Source: Odontocerum albicorne
Lineage: Eukaryota > Arthropoda > Insecta > Trichoptera > Odontoceridae
NCBI GenBank assembly: GCA_949825065.1
Contig: OX463848.1
Location: forward strand, 40,407,380 to 40,471,379
Reading direction: 5' to 3'
Length of the DNA: 64,000 nucleotides
A program made the position numbers and the translations under genes. The notes beneath the pieces were generated by a model. The model was not told the origin of the DNA, ran no database searches, and was given only the letters and a program-made list of their open reading frames with translations. This document shows, piece by piece, positions 54,866 through 64,000 of the stretch. Every line of letters starts with the position of its first letter. The stretch's first letter is position 1.

Positions 54866-55025
54866 CACAATGTTTGTGCTCCCCTGATGATGAGGTGAAA
54901 GCCTTGAAACCGGTAGGGTTATACCGTTTCAAAAAGTGCAATAAACAGTGTTTGATAAAACAAATTACAATGTCTTTAAACCTCCACAATGTTAATGCCT
55001 TGACTATAAATAATATTAAACTAGT
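54866..55025 (+). repeat. Penelope-like repeat, + copy
   Basis: TTTGTGCTCCCCTGATGATG, GAGGTGAAAGCCTTGAAAC, CGGTAGGGTTATACCGTTTC, 'GCAATAAACAGTGTTTGATA', then 'TTTAAACCTCCACAATGTTA' and 'TGACTATAAATAATATT'. The most complete + strand downstream part. Confidence 0.6.
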
Positions 55026-55589
55026 TGCAACCCGTGAAATATTCACGGAAGTAAATCAAATTATACATTTATGAAATACCGAATGGAGCAAGATCAACTT
55101 CAAGTTTTTTGGGTTCATTAATGTTTAAAGTTTAAAATAAAAAAGGTACATCTTGATTGATGAATTATTTAATTCTTAAAAATCTCTTTATACACGATGT
55201 TTTGTGTATAAACATTACTGTTGTTCAATTTAAATCGTTGATAAAGTTTTCCTTGAAGACTTGTTTCAGATATATTGACTTTAATGTTTTCGCGTTTCCG
55301 ACATCTTGAAAAAGCCACATATAATTGTCTGCATTAAAAAAAAAAGCACAATTTAAATAAACACAAGTAATTATAAGGTTCAATATAATAGGAAATAAAT
55401 TAATTTTTTAATGAATTACAATTCAAAATAAATTGGCATCGTCCCCTTTTACACCGGTTCGTTCAGTATAATTTCAATATGTTTCGAAGTATTCCTCTCT
55501 CGCTCTCTTGTATTCAAAATTCAATTCTCGTATTCTTTCTTTGCCGACAACCGTACGGGTTTTGGCCTATTTATATTATGATCTATTAT
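55026..55589. other. No recognised feature
   Basis: AT-rich intronic DNA, nothing supported. Confidence 0.4.
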
Positions 55590-56435
55590 CTCTGAGGGGG
55601 TTTGGGCACGAATAATGAATAAAGAAAAACTAACAAAACAAATAGGCAGTGCGAATGCGAGTGAAAGGCGCGATAGAGGAAGACCAAGGAAAGTATAGCT
55701 GGAACAAGTGAATGATATTTCGATCGAGGAAAATGTTCTGAAAGAATTCAGAGAAATCGTTGAAGTTGTATAGATGTGGAAGAGGCGAAATATATGAAGG
55801 CATCCCTCGAAAAGGGGTCTATATGAAAAAAATTTAAAAAATCTGGAGAAATAAAAAGGATTCACACTTTCTATCGGGTGGAATTTTTTATGATAAAAGT
55901 ATTATTTAAATAAATGAAAACACACCGGACTGTTGAAAAAATAGTTTCATTAAAAAAAAAAAGAAACATTTAAGTTTAAAAAAATACAAAAATATGTTAT
56001 TTCATTGGAAAAGGGGTCTAAATGCGAGATAATATTTTTGTTTTCTAATATTTTCTTTCCAATTTTGAACATGTTTCTTACGTTTTCGTTGTTTGTTTAT
56101 CGTTTTACGAGTAAGTGATGCTGCTGTCAAAGAGACGCTCGGCGAGTCTCGTCTTGGCAACTGTCAGAATCATATAGACCCCTTTTGCAGGTTAAGCAAC
56201 TTAACGGGGTGAATTGTGTGAAATGTATTGCCAGGAAAAATAAATAAAAAAATCTGTAGATCAGTACTGCTACGTGGACTCTTTTTTACAATAAAATCAC
56301 TTTTTAGCCAAATGTATAATATAGACCCCTTTTCGAGGGATGCCTTCATATGTCGCGATAGGAAAACCTGGCACTCTCCCCTATAACTGCCTGCACCGAC
56401 AGGGAAGCAACGTGATCGTATTTACATATGTTAAT
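55590..56435 (+). pseudogene. LINE C-terminal fragment (WFGH family), interrupted
   Basis: 'AACAAAACAAATAGGCAGTG', 'GGAAGACCAAGGAAAGTATA' (GRPRKV) and the tail 'GTGGAAGAGGCGAAATA'. After the 554-bp MITE it resumes 'TGTCGCGATAGGAAAACC ... CTGCACCGACAGGGAAGCAA'. Confidence 0.7.
55795..56348. mobile_element. 554-bp TA-flanked MITE with four internal AAAAGGGGTCTA motifs
   Basis: About 30-bp perfect terminal inverted repeats, TGAAGGCATCCCTCGAAAAG then GGGTCTATAT; TA at 55793-55794 and 56349-56350. The motif AAAAGGGGTCTA appears at about 55811 and 56009 in + orientation and, inverted, at about 56175 and 56328, so each half has one terminal and one internal copy. No ORF. Confidence 0.82.
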
Positions 56436-56448
56436 TAAAAGTAAATCG

Positions 56449-56749
56449 TTTTATCAAACACTGTTTATTCCACTTTACGTATCATATTATCAAACTCTGT
56501 TTTATCACTTTATGTTTTATCAAACACTTTTTATGTTTTATCAAGCACTTTATGTTTTATCAAACACTGTTTATTCCACTTTGCGTATCATATTATCAAA
56601 CTCTGTTTTATCACTTTATGTTTTATCAAACACTTTTTATGTTTTATCAAGCACTTTATGTTTTATCAAACACTGTTTATTTCACATAAAGTGGAATAAA
56701 CAGTGTTTGATAAAACAAATTACAATGTCTTGAAACCTACACTATTTAA
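56449..56749. repeat. Penelope-like tails: 106-bp duplication plus inverted copy
   Basis: Two tandem 106-bp units (56449-56554, 56555-56660) and a partial third, each starting TTTTATCAAACACTGTTTAT, then 'CCACTTTNCGTATCATATTA'. A + orientation tail follows from 56686 ('AAAGTGGAATAAACAGTGTT', 'ACAATGTCTTGAAACC'). The family continues at 57563 beyond the LINE insert. Confidence 0.75.
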
Positions 56750-57556
56750 AATAATAAAAAATTTATCCACTTTGCACGGATTTCTCCTGTTACACAAAGA
56801 GGGTCTGCTTCTAGAGTTAGCTTATTCATTAGGAATAATATCAGCCAGGATTCTTCTCATACTGCTAGGCGGTACCGAGAATATATTGGTATGTAGAACA
56901 GAGGGTGATTCCTTGCACGGCTATATTTATTGGGTACATATAAACTTAGTGCTTCTAGAATCGCGGGACAGTTAAAACAACCTTGGAAAACCTTTATTAG
57001 GAATATCACAATGGATTCTTGCCTTCTTGTTTCGAGGCTTCTATAGTTACACACCGTGAGAAGTTCGGCATGGTGAGCATATTTTGGGTAATCGCCCTTT
57101 TTTCTGTACCATAGATATCTGAGGATTTTTTTTTTGTATTTGTTCTATATTGTTTTTATATTTGAGCTGATGAGGAGACCAAACCGTAGATGTATATTCT
57201 AATTTGGTTCTAATTAGATAATTATATAAGTTTCGGAGGATATCGGTGCTGTTAAATTCTCTTGATATTCTTATTATAAAACCGAGTAGTTTGTAACAAT
57301 CCGATATCAAACGTGAGACATGGTTAACGAACGTGAGTCCGACATCGAAGGTTACGCCCAAATCCTTGAATTCAGAAACTCTGTTTAGTGCCACTCCCTG
57401 TATAGTATACTGATGGTGGATTGGTGAAAACGATCGACTATAAGATACACAGACACATTTATTAATGTTGAACAGAAGATGATTTTGCTCACTCCAGGAG
57501 ATTAGGGAGTCTAGGTCCTGTTGTAACTGTGCACAGTCGTGAGGTGAATTGTGAGT
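56750..57556 (-). pseudogene. Jockey-like LINE, RT thumb to C-terminus
   Basis: Minus strand, from 57550: SPHDCAQLQQDLDSLISWSE, NHLLFNINKCVCVSYSRS, then frame 57047-57394 with EFKDLGVTFDVGLTFVNHVS, KLLGFIIRISREFNSTDIL and RTKLEYTSTVWSPHQ, and frame 56857-57054 with FNCPAILEALSLYVPNKYS and RARNHPLFYIP. It ends in 'GTGGATAAATTTTTTATTAT'. It splits a Penelope-like repeat. Frameshifted near 57050; RT catalytic motifs lost. Confidence 0.8.
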
Positions 57557-57763
57557 GAGTGAATGTTAATGCCTTAACTGTAGATAATATAATATATAAA
57601 AGTAAATATATTTATAAGTTCTCGAATCATATCTATTTTTGAGATACATACGTGCTTTGTATTTCTCAACTTGATATCTGTGTTAGTTTTAAGAAATAAT
57701 TTTTTATATCTAATTAGGCGAAAGCCAAACTGGAAATAATGGAAATAAAGGAATGGTACTCAC

Positions 57764-58089
57764 GGGCGTTGATGACGGGATTCGGAGGTCTCGGCTGATC
57801 TTCCAGAACTCTTGGAGCGTCGCCGCGGTTGGTGAATTTGTTCGTCTGATTCTTCTGGTGATGAAGCGTATTGGTTGCTACTGGTCCTCCTGAGATGTCG
57901 CCCGGGCGACGGTTCGTGCACAAGTGGTCGAGACGAGCGGAATATGGTCGTCGAGTTAAAACCGTCATACGCGACAATACTATAAATTAAGACAAGTGTG
58001 AACAAGGGCTGGCGGCGATAATAGGGCGGCCCGCGCGCGTCAGAGCCAGGCGGCAAGCAGCCCACGAGCGGATAGCAAATTTGCGTCAC
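57764..58089 (-). CDS. Candidate first exon, CpG-rich, with consensus donor
   Basis: On the minus strand an open frame from Met at 58089 has a hydrophobic early part (LFTLVLIYSIVAYDGF) and then a Ser/Arg/Glu-rich part (HLRRTSSNQYASSPEESDE, RRRSKSSGRSAETSES). At 57763 the sequence is CGCCC|GTGAGTACC, a perfect donor. The region is GC- and CpG-rich ('GGCGGCCCGCGCGCG') against an AT-rich background and has no repeat copy in the window. A second frame (MTVLTRRPYSARLDH, from about 57971) is also open across the donor, so reading frame and coding status are unresolved. It could be a 5' UTR exon. Confidence 0.35.
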
Positions 58090-58559
58090 GCTATGGCGTG
58101 AACAATATCCTTACTTCCTAGTTCAAAACTTTCGAACTTAAATATTTAAATTGACTTAACGAAATTCCGATCTCCGTATTCCATAAAATTTATCCTCCAT
58201 TATCGGTTGTTTGCCGAGAAGAACTTCGATTTCGTGTTTCGCTTTGTTCTTTCTTTTTTGTTTTCTACTTCTCAAAACTTGTTTACTCGGTTTTCTCGAA
58301 ATTTGAATTCACGCTCCGTATTTGAGGGACCTGTTAAGACTGTTTCGCAAACTTAGTTTCACTAATCCAATTCCCCCTTTTTCAGATCACTATATTTCCC
58401 CTTCAGCTTGGCAAACTTGTCAACTGATTTTGCGACAATCGCACAAATCGGCGGTTAAATGACACGTTATATTTTTTTGTTATTTTGAATCGATTTTTAT
58501 ATTTAACATCAGTTATATTTTGATTTCGTTATTTTATAATTTATATTTTAATTTCATGA
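58090..58559. other. No recognised feature; possible promoter side of the minus exon
   Basis: AT-rich away from the CpG-rich block; no TATA or other element can be assigned with confidence. Confidence 0.3.
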
Positions 58560-58870
58560 CCTCCGTAGCGTAGTTGATAAAACCTCAGTCTCCAACCCCG
58601 GAGTTGTGGGTTTGTTTCCCATTGGTTCAAGATTTAAAAAAATATATTTTATTACACTTTCGTTGTACCTATACAGTGCAACCTATCATGGATTAAGGAC
58701 ACGCTGTTCACGATTTTCCTACGACGAGTAGTAATAATAATATGAAAATTTATACAACGTCTTTCAGAGAGCGAACGCCTAAAGGGCGCTCTGATTCGGG
58801 ACTCGAACCTGCTATTATTGACCGATTAATATTATTACTACAATAACAAGTCTAGTGTTAGGACAAGAAC
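58560..58870. repeat. SINE family A (+) then family B relic (-)
   Basis: 58560-58690: 'GACCTCCGTAGCGTAGTTGA' (box A), 'GTGGGTTTGTTTCCCATTGG' (decayed box B), tail 'TTACACTTTCGTTGTACC'. 58750-58870: minus family B with AGCAGGTTCGAGTCCCGAAT next to 'AGAGCGCCCTTTAGG'. Confidence 0.55.
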
Positions 58871-59196
58871 GCGGTTGCCATTAGGTTAGATACTTCCTAG
58901 CAACATATTTGGTAAGAATACCGCAGAAAACTTACCAAGGAAAAACGAACTACCAAGATTTTGTTTAGATTTTCCGATATGGATAATAACTTTTTCGGAT
59001 TTAGGTGTAGTGTAGTGTTCGTACTCCGATTATTTGGCTTGGAATTTGGAAAAACTCGTGTCAACGGGCAGTGTGGAGAGACAACAAGACATCGACCCTA
59101 TAGATTATCTAAGTCAGGAACGCATAGATTGTAAAATATTTTGCCATATAAGCTTGGTAAGCCATATTTCGCTTTACAAAAACTATGTCAAAGAGT
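58871..59196. other. No recognised feature
   Basis: Contains 'CCGCAGAAAACTTACCAAGG', also seen at about 1590-1610 and inverted near 63265, a hint of another unclassified dispersed repeat. Confidence 0.35.
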
Positions 59197-59200
59197 TTAA

Positions 59201-59804
59201 CCTTTTCCTTCCTGTGCTAAAAAATCCGCCCGTTCCGGTGCTGTGTATTCAATACACGTGAAAAAATGAGCGATTTAAAATCTGAAAAATAAGAATATTC
59301 ATAGCCAATCGCTTAAATTAATTAAATTTGAAGTCAAAAGTGATAATAATTGAAATTTAATTGCTGAAAACATGAAAAAAAACATCGGACGACTTTCACA
59401 AAACGGGCGAAACGCTCATCTCGAACGAAAGTCTACTGACTACTAAGCGAGAGAAGCGAGCGAACTGAGATTTTATTTCTTTCGTTCCCATATACCGAAG
59501 TAGAGTGAGAGTGAGACGTGAATAGCGTAGCTTCCTCACCCATAGCGGTTTTTTAGAATGAATATACCTACGTCACATACAGGCACACGTTTGATTGTAT
59601 TGATGAATGTATTCCCGATTTTCACAAAATATCTCTGATGTGGCCGATAAGTGATAATTATTATTAATATAATTTTTTCATTCAATGCGTAAATGTATTA
59701 CGGAGGAATACCTAAAATCTGAATCAAGTATTTATTATATTTATAGAGATATGAAAGTTTTTAGAAGCAATGTGTACTAGTTGCACATCACAGGACAGGA
59801 AGGG
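59201..59804. mobile_element. TTAA element, complete 604-bp copy
   Basis: TTAA at 59197-59200 and 59805-59808. Ends CCTTTTCCTTCCTGTGCTAA and CCCTTCCTGTCCTGTGATGT (reverse complement). No ORF. The only copy with both ends and no later insertion, so it defines the family. piggyBac-like from target site and CC(Y)TT start. Confidence 0.8.
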
Positions 59805-59808
59805 TTAA

Positions 59809-60244
59809 CAATGTTTTTTGTAAAGCGGAACAGATCTGTCACTTGAAATAAATTATTGTGTAGATTTTTTTCATATTTAAGTGTCAAATAATTCAGTTCG
59901 AAAGTTATGTTTCTGATGAATAATAATTTAAAAAATCGATTGTGTTTTTGATCGATCTTCTTGTTCCTTCCACCCTGTCTGCGCCATCTCGCCCCATAAT
60001 ACAATAAATCTCACCCTCAACTTCTACGAGTAACTGTTAACTTTTAACTCGCTAACGAGATTTCGCTCGGGCGGTTTGAAAGTTACACTTTTTTATTTTC
60101 GAAATCAACTTTGGCTTTTAGTATTTCGGTGTCGACACTTCTTTGGGAAAATATCGCAAATTCTCAATGCGGAATACCCAAGGTTTCTCCATCTCGTTTT
60201 TTTTTTAAATATTTTTCTAATTCAACTGTCTCGTAACAATTATG
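59809..60244. other. No recognised feature
   Basis: AT-rich; a 75-codon minus frame is not recognisable. Confidence 0.4.
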
Positions 60245-60252
60245 ATTGGAAG

Positions 60253-60623
60253 CAGCGGCAGCTGGTCTCAAGGTGCGCTGGTGCTCTGAACCGGAGAAAT
60301 AATTCGCAATAATAAAATTATATATTTGTATAGATTAAATATATATAAGAATACTGACAAATAATACGAGTATTTTTATTTAAGTGAAAATTAAAAAAAA
60401 AAATAAAGTAAAATTTAAAATAATATTCTTTTCAAATTGACCGGCCAATTTTGCCACTACTACCGGAGCGATCTCCAATACGCACCGGACGGAAACGCAA
60501 ATTCATATAGGGCAGATAGAGACATACAGTAAACCGTGAGACAGCGATATTTCATATTCGCTCAGCGTTTCGAGGTGCGTTGGTGGTCAGCGCACCAACG
60601 CACCTCGAGACCAGCCGCCGCTG
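60253..60623. mobile_element. hAT MITE, 371 bp, 8-bp duplication
   Basis: Exact 8-bp target duplication ATTGGAAG at 60245-60252 and 60624-60631. Ends CAGCGGCAGCTGGTCTCAAG and CAGCGGCGGCTGGTCTCGAG (reverse complement). An internal hairpin lies at the right end (CGAGGTGCGTTGGTG-GTCAG-CGCACCAACGCACCTCG). No transposase. The 8-bp duplication and CAG-CGG start are hallmarks of hAT. Confidence 0.88.
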
Positions 60624-60654
60624 ATTGGAAGACATACTGAATTTATAATTACAT

Positions 60655-61000
60655 ACATACCATCACGACATTTCCCTATACACATTATTAGCTTCTTCTA
60701 CATCGATACAACTTTTACGATTGCTCTGACTTTCTACGTTTCCTTCATATGAAATATATTTCACTTGATCGAATCATACTTTCCTTGATCTTCCTCTCAC
60801 ATTTACACTATATATCTTTTGTTTGTCTACATTCATTCAATCCACACGCCTAAACCATATCAGCATACTTTTCTTCATTTATTTAACACACCAGCTTTAC
60901 GTTCACGTTCATTCCTTATCACTTCATTCTGTATTTTGTCATACATTGTCACTCCATGTATTATTCTCAATGTATGCATTTCTACAGCATTTATTCGATA
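60655..61000 (-). pseudogene. LINE C-terminal fragment (WFGH family), minus
   Basis: Minus strand carries 'ATGGAGTGACAATGTATGAC', 'ATGAAGTGATAAGGAATGAA', 'GGAAGATCAAGGAAAGTATG' and the tail 'AGGGAAATGTCGTGATGGTA', aligning with 19760-20185. The + strand frames over it are shadows. Confidence 0.6.
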
Positions 61001-61162
61001 TTAGATTACAATTGGATGTATATATGTTTTCTTTTTCGGGCTGCCAGGGATAAAGATGCTTTACTCTCAGGTGATAGTCAACGTTGGGAAAATTGGCATG
61101 ACATTAGGAAGAAGATGTTAACAAAAATGTTTATTGAAAATATTGTATGAGAATAATTCATT

Positions 61163-61563
61163 TGTGGCGGTCGCCCACTCGAACACTGTGGGTATTCATA
61201 CATACGGTCAATGACCGATGAGATGACCTTCGCATTCCTCGACGAAATCTAAATAAACAGTCCAAAGTTCACACGCCGGCCATTCAAGTCCGAAGGTCAC
61301 ACGCCGGCCATTCAACCCATAGCCGAGCGGACCGCATTACACGCCGGAGCGAGAACGCACCACGGCTATCTCGCTAGTTCCGTATTTGAATGATACCTAC
61401 ATACAACAAATAATCGTTTTGCATTCACAGAAACGAGACGTAGGCATATCGCGAGCGCATTCTCGCGCGCATTCTAAAAAGATATAAATACCTACGTTAC
61501 TAATAAAAAAGGACAGACTGTCTTTCCGCATTGCGATCTAACGTGTTTTATTATTTATTAACA
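61163..61563. mobile_element. Possible solo LTR, 401 bp
   Basis: Starts TGTGGCGGTCGCCCAC and ends TTATTATTTATTAACA (TG...CA). A TATA-like TATAAATA sits at 61483-61490 and an AATAAA at 61502. Two direct repeats of CACACGCCGGCCATTCAA lie at 61270 and 61301. Much more GC-rich than the flanks up to the TATA box. No clear 4-6-bp target duplication and no second LTR or internal region, so assignment is tentative. Confidence 0.4.
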
Positions 61564-62040
61564 AATCATCCTCATCATTTCTTCCCATAAGGACTAGCTC
61601 CTAAACATTCATACACACACACACACATACGAAAACATTTTTTCCGGTATAAAGGTGAAAAAAAAACAACAGAATTCGAGTTGGAATTTCTATGAATACA
61701 ATCGTTTTTTTTTCACAGTACAAACTAGCAGCCTTATTGTCATATGGTAATATTTTCTTAGCAAGTGTTTAAAAAAATCTTATTAACATTTTCCCTTCAC
61801 ACTTATCTGATTTTGGGGTCGAATTGTACACAATCGCAAACAGGAGAGTTCAAGTGTTCGATATTTCTATTGCCTTTCTTATTTACATAATCGAATATTT
61901 AAAATTTAATAATCTATTCCACGAGTTCTCTCAATATTTCGTGTTTGCGTTTCCTGGAAACTTTCCCGTTTTGATTCCGAGCTATCAAACCGTGCCTAAA
62001 TATTGACAAATGTATTAAAGAGGTTAAACAAATTGTATTA
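61564..62040. other. AT-rich DNA, short CA run
   Basis: 61614-61630 is a CA microsatellite; 61700-61790 may be a decayed SINE body (minus). No gene. Confidence 0.35.
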
Positions 62041-62042
62041 AT

Positions 62043-62340
62043 TACGACCTCCGTGGATTTGTTGATAGAACGCTCGCCTCCCACCCACCAGGGAGTTTCA
62101 TGCTCCACTTTCGATCATCATCATCAGCCCTGAAACCTAGGGTGGGTGTTGACTTCCTGTAGGATTCTTTGTCAACTATCTCTTTCAGCAACATACCAGT
62201 TATACCCAGTGTGCGGTAGTTTTTGTCACACCATCCGACCATCTCAGCTTTGGTCTCCCCTCTTACTACGCTGCTGAACAAAGCTTTCCTAGCGAGGTCA
62301 GTGTCCTGCATGCGGTGTAAGTATCCAACGTAGTGCAGTT
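62043..62340. repeat. SINE family A head (+) and LINE fragment (-)
   Basis: 62043-62105 is a degraded SINE head ('GACCTCCGTGGATTTGTTGA'). 62110-62340 on the minus strand reads LHYVGYLHRMQDTDLARKAL, FSSVVRGETKAEMVGWCDKN, a LINE C-terminal 'H-RMxxxxLxRKAL' block. Confidence 0.5.
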
Positions 62341-62424
62341 AGCAATTTTTATAACCTTGCTACGCTAGCTTCGTCATTCACGGTGTACAGTTCTTCGTTT
62401 TACCTTTTTCTATATGTGATACCG

Positions 62425-62970
62425 CACCCTCTTATCTCGCCGAAAATTTTCAGCGTCTTTCCAATCATGGATTAGCGCTACGCTCAAACAGAGATTGTTT
62501 ATTGGCCTTTCCAGTTCACCGCTCCTCTTTCTTTACGTCGTCCTTTACTGTCCATGCAGTGAGACTCTGGAATCAGTTACAAACAAATATAAGACTCGCT
62601 CCGTCCTTGGCATTCTTTAAGAAGCGACTGAAAAAACTCTTAATTTCTAGTCAGTAAAATAACGTGTTTCATTCCTGATTTTTATTTTCCTTTCCTCTCC
62701 ACCATCCTTTCCTTTCCTTTTGATTGATGATATCTCACTTTATATGAAAAATAATGTTCGGGTGATTGTCCGTCTTTTTGGGGTTCGTGGGCATGTTCTC
62801 ACGTATATGTTTATGGATTTCGTGGGGATGGATAGTCATTTGATTGATTTTATGCGACCACGTAACTTGTTTCATTTACTTTTGTCTGGTATGTTGGAAG
62901 AGATTGCCGCCTGGCAATAAGCCCGCCAGATTGTATTGCAATAAAAGTGTTAAATAAATAAAATAAATAA
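62425..62970 (+). mobile_element. LINE 3' end, copy i
   Basis: From 'CGCACCCTCTTATCTCGCCG' (ORF2 end) to 'AAAGTGTTAAATAAATAAAA'. Very close to copy h at 51871-52408. Confidence 0.85.
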
Positions 62971-64000
62971 ATATCGTCATAAATTGAACCATATGTCATA
63001 AATGAACTTTTTTCTCCCGCTTTATAAGTGTCTGGTCTTCAATGCATAAGTTTTTGAAATGACTGATCCTGTGGCTTGGAATGGTATGCCTCTAAGTGTT
63101 ATATATAAACGTGGTATTTGCAGCTTTAAGAAGCACTTGATATCAACCCTTGTGATGTCTGAACAACATTTATGATTATACATGAACATTACACTCCACC
63201 TAAATCTGAATGTGTTACTGTCACATATCGGAAGATCTACAAAGGTTTCTTTGTAGATCGTCTTATCTTAGTAAGTTTTCTGCAGTTTTCTTACCAAATA
63301 TATCTTTCTAAACACATGCAGATGCAGTGAAGTGCCTAATCTAATACCCGCAGCCAACACCTTCTTATCCTTACATATATATTTATTTTGTAATAATTTT
63401 AATCTCTCAATTATGATGTGTTCGAATCCTGAGTTAAAGCGGGGTAGACAGAGACGAGAGAGCGTCAAAATTTTCTGTCGCGACACACATCTTTCGCTTC
63501 TTCTACAATCCATACATCTTCTCATACAAATGTTTCAATTTCTCTGATTTTCATCCTGACCTGTACAACTTACAGAAAAAAAATCGTTGAGACCTCATTC
63601 TCTGAGTCCTATTTTCCTTGCTGATGCTTCTAATGCCAGAAACGCCTTCCTCTGTCCGTGCTTAAATCGTAGACATTGCAAAAATAAAATTTTCGATGGC
63701 TCTCAATTAAACAGGGTCCCGGTTTTTTTTTTTTATATGTATACGAGTATATGTAAAGCGTTTTAACACATTTTTGGTTGATTTAAAGGGGTTGTACTAC
63801 AAATAACTAGATGTAACCAAATTCAATGGAGAAGTAATCTTCTACACAATGGGGAAAAGCTTTGAATGTAGAAGTTTCAGAGTATTCTTGACAAATCACT
63901 TGATATATTTTCAGGAAATACGTTTGCAGGGATGCGAAATGTTTGTTTAGTTTACAAAAAGGAAAAAAAAAAATATTCCACAAATTGATTTTAAGGGTAA
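62971..64000. other. Mostly unrecognised; weak repeat pieces
   Basis: 63395-63445 has 'GTGTTCGAATCCTGAGTTAAAG', a box-B-like family B relic. 63445-63560 resembles a minus WFGH-LINE tail ('CGCGACACACATCTTTCGCT', 'TTTCTCTGATTTTC'). No gene is supported to the window end. Confidence 0.35.

Overview
This is insect nuclear DNA: AT-rich and intron-like, with GT-AG splice sites, poly(A) LINE tails, Tc1/mariner, piggyBac-like and hAT elements, tRNA-derived SINEs and minisatellites. There are no operons, no bacterial-type gene density, and no rRNA or full-length tRNA gene. Lepidoptera or a related order is the best guess from the mix of LINE tails, mariner types and SINEs, but this is not proven.

The one feature that clearly belongs to a host gene is a 72-bp internal exon at 51559-51630 (+). 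It encodes the P-loop and switch I of a Rac-type small GTPase (Rac1), with a textbook acceptor and donor. No other Rac exon was found, so on the + strand everything after 51630 and at least part of what precedes 51559 is probably Rac1 intron. A second, weaker candidate is a minus-strand, CpG-rich possible first exon (57764-58089) with a perfect donor.

Layout. 1-5.5 kb: decayed LINE pieces and TTAA-type elements. 6.2-9.8 kb: a dense run of DNA transposons (two mariners, a TA-flanked MITE, a rosa-like deletion derivative). 10-31 kb: LINE 3' ends, SINEs, a piggyBac-like element, a 92-bp-arm fold-back, a mori-like mariner relic and several minisatellites. 31.7-33.6 kb: a TTAA element holding a mariner with an uninterrupted 339-aa transposase. 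34-41 kb: repeats and an irritans-like mariner relic. 41.5-43.7 kb: a LINE remnant split by a MITE and a third mariner. 44-47.6 kb: duplicated repeats, a pogo-like MITE and two minisatellites. 48.3-50.7 kb: a LINE reverse-transcriptase fragment followed by an 11-copy, 73-bp higher-order minisatellite. 51.5-64 kb: the Rac1 exon, then a SINE split by a LINE with a 69-bp target duplication, more nested elements, a hAT MITE and a possible solo LTR.

The elements do not cooperate as a pathway. What they show is layered insertion: many have exact target duplications, and several have paralogous empty sites in the same window, so relative ages can be read. The most unusual signals are a Penelope-like repeat with a hammerhead-like three-way-junction core, small DNA elements with symmetric internal motifs, and a strongly recurring 7-mer (ACTCGTA / TACGAGT) that no element explains.
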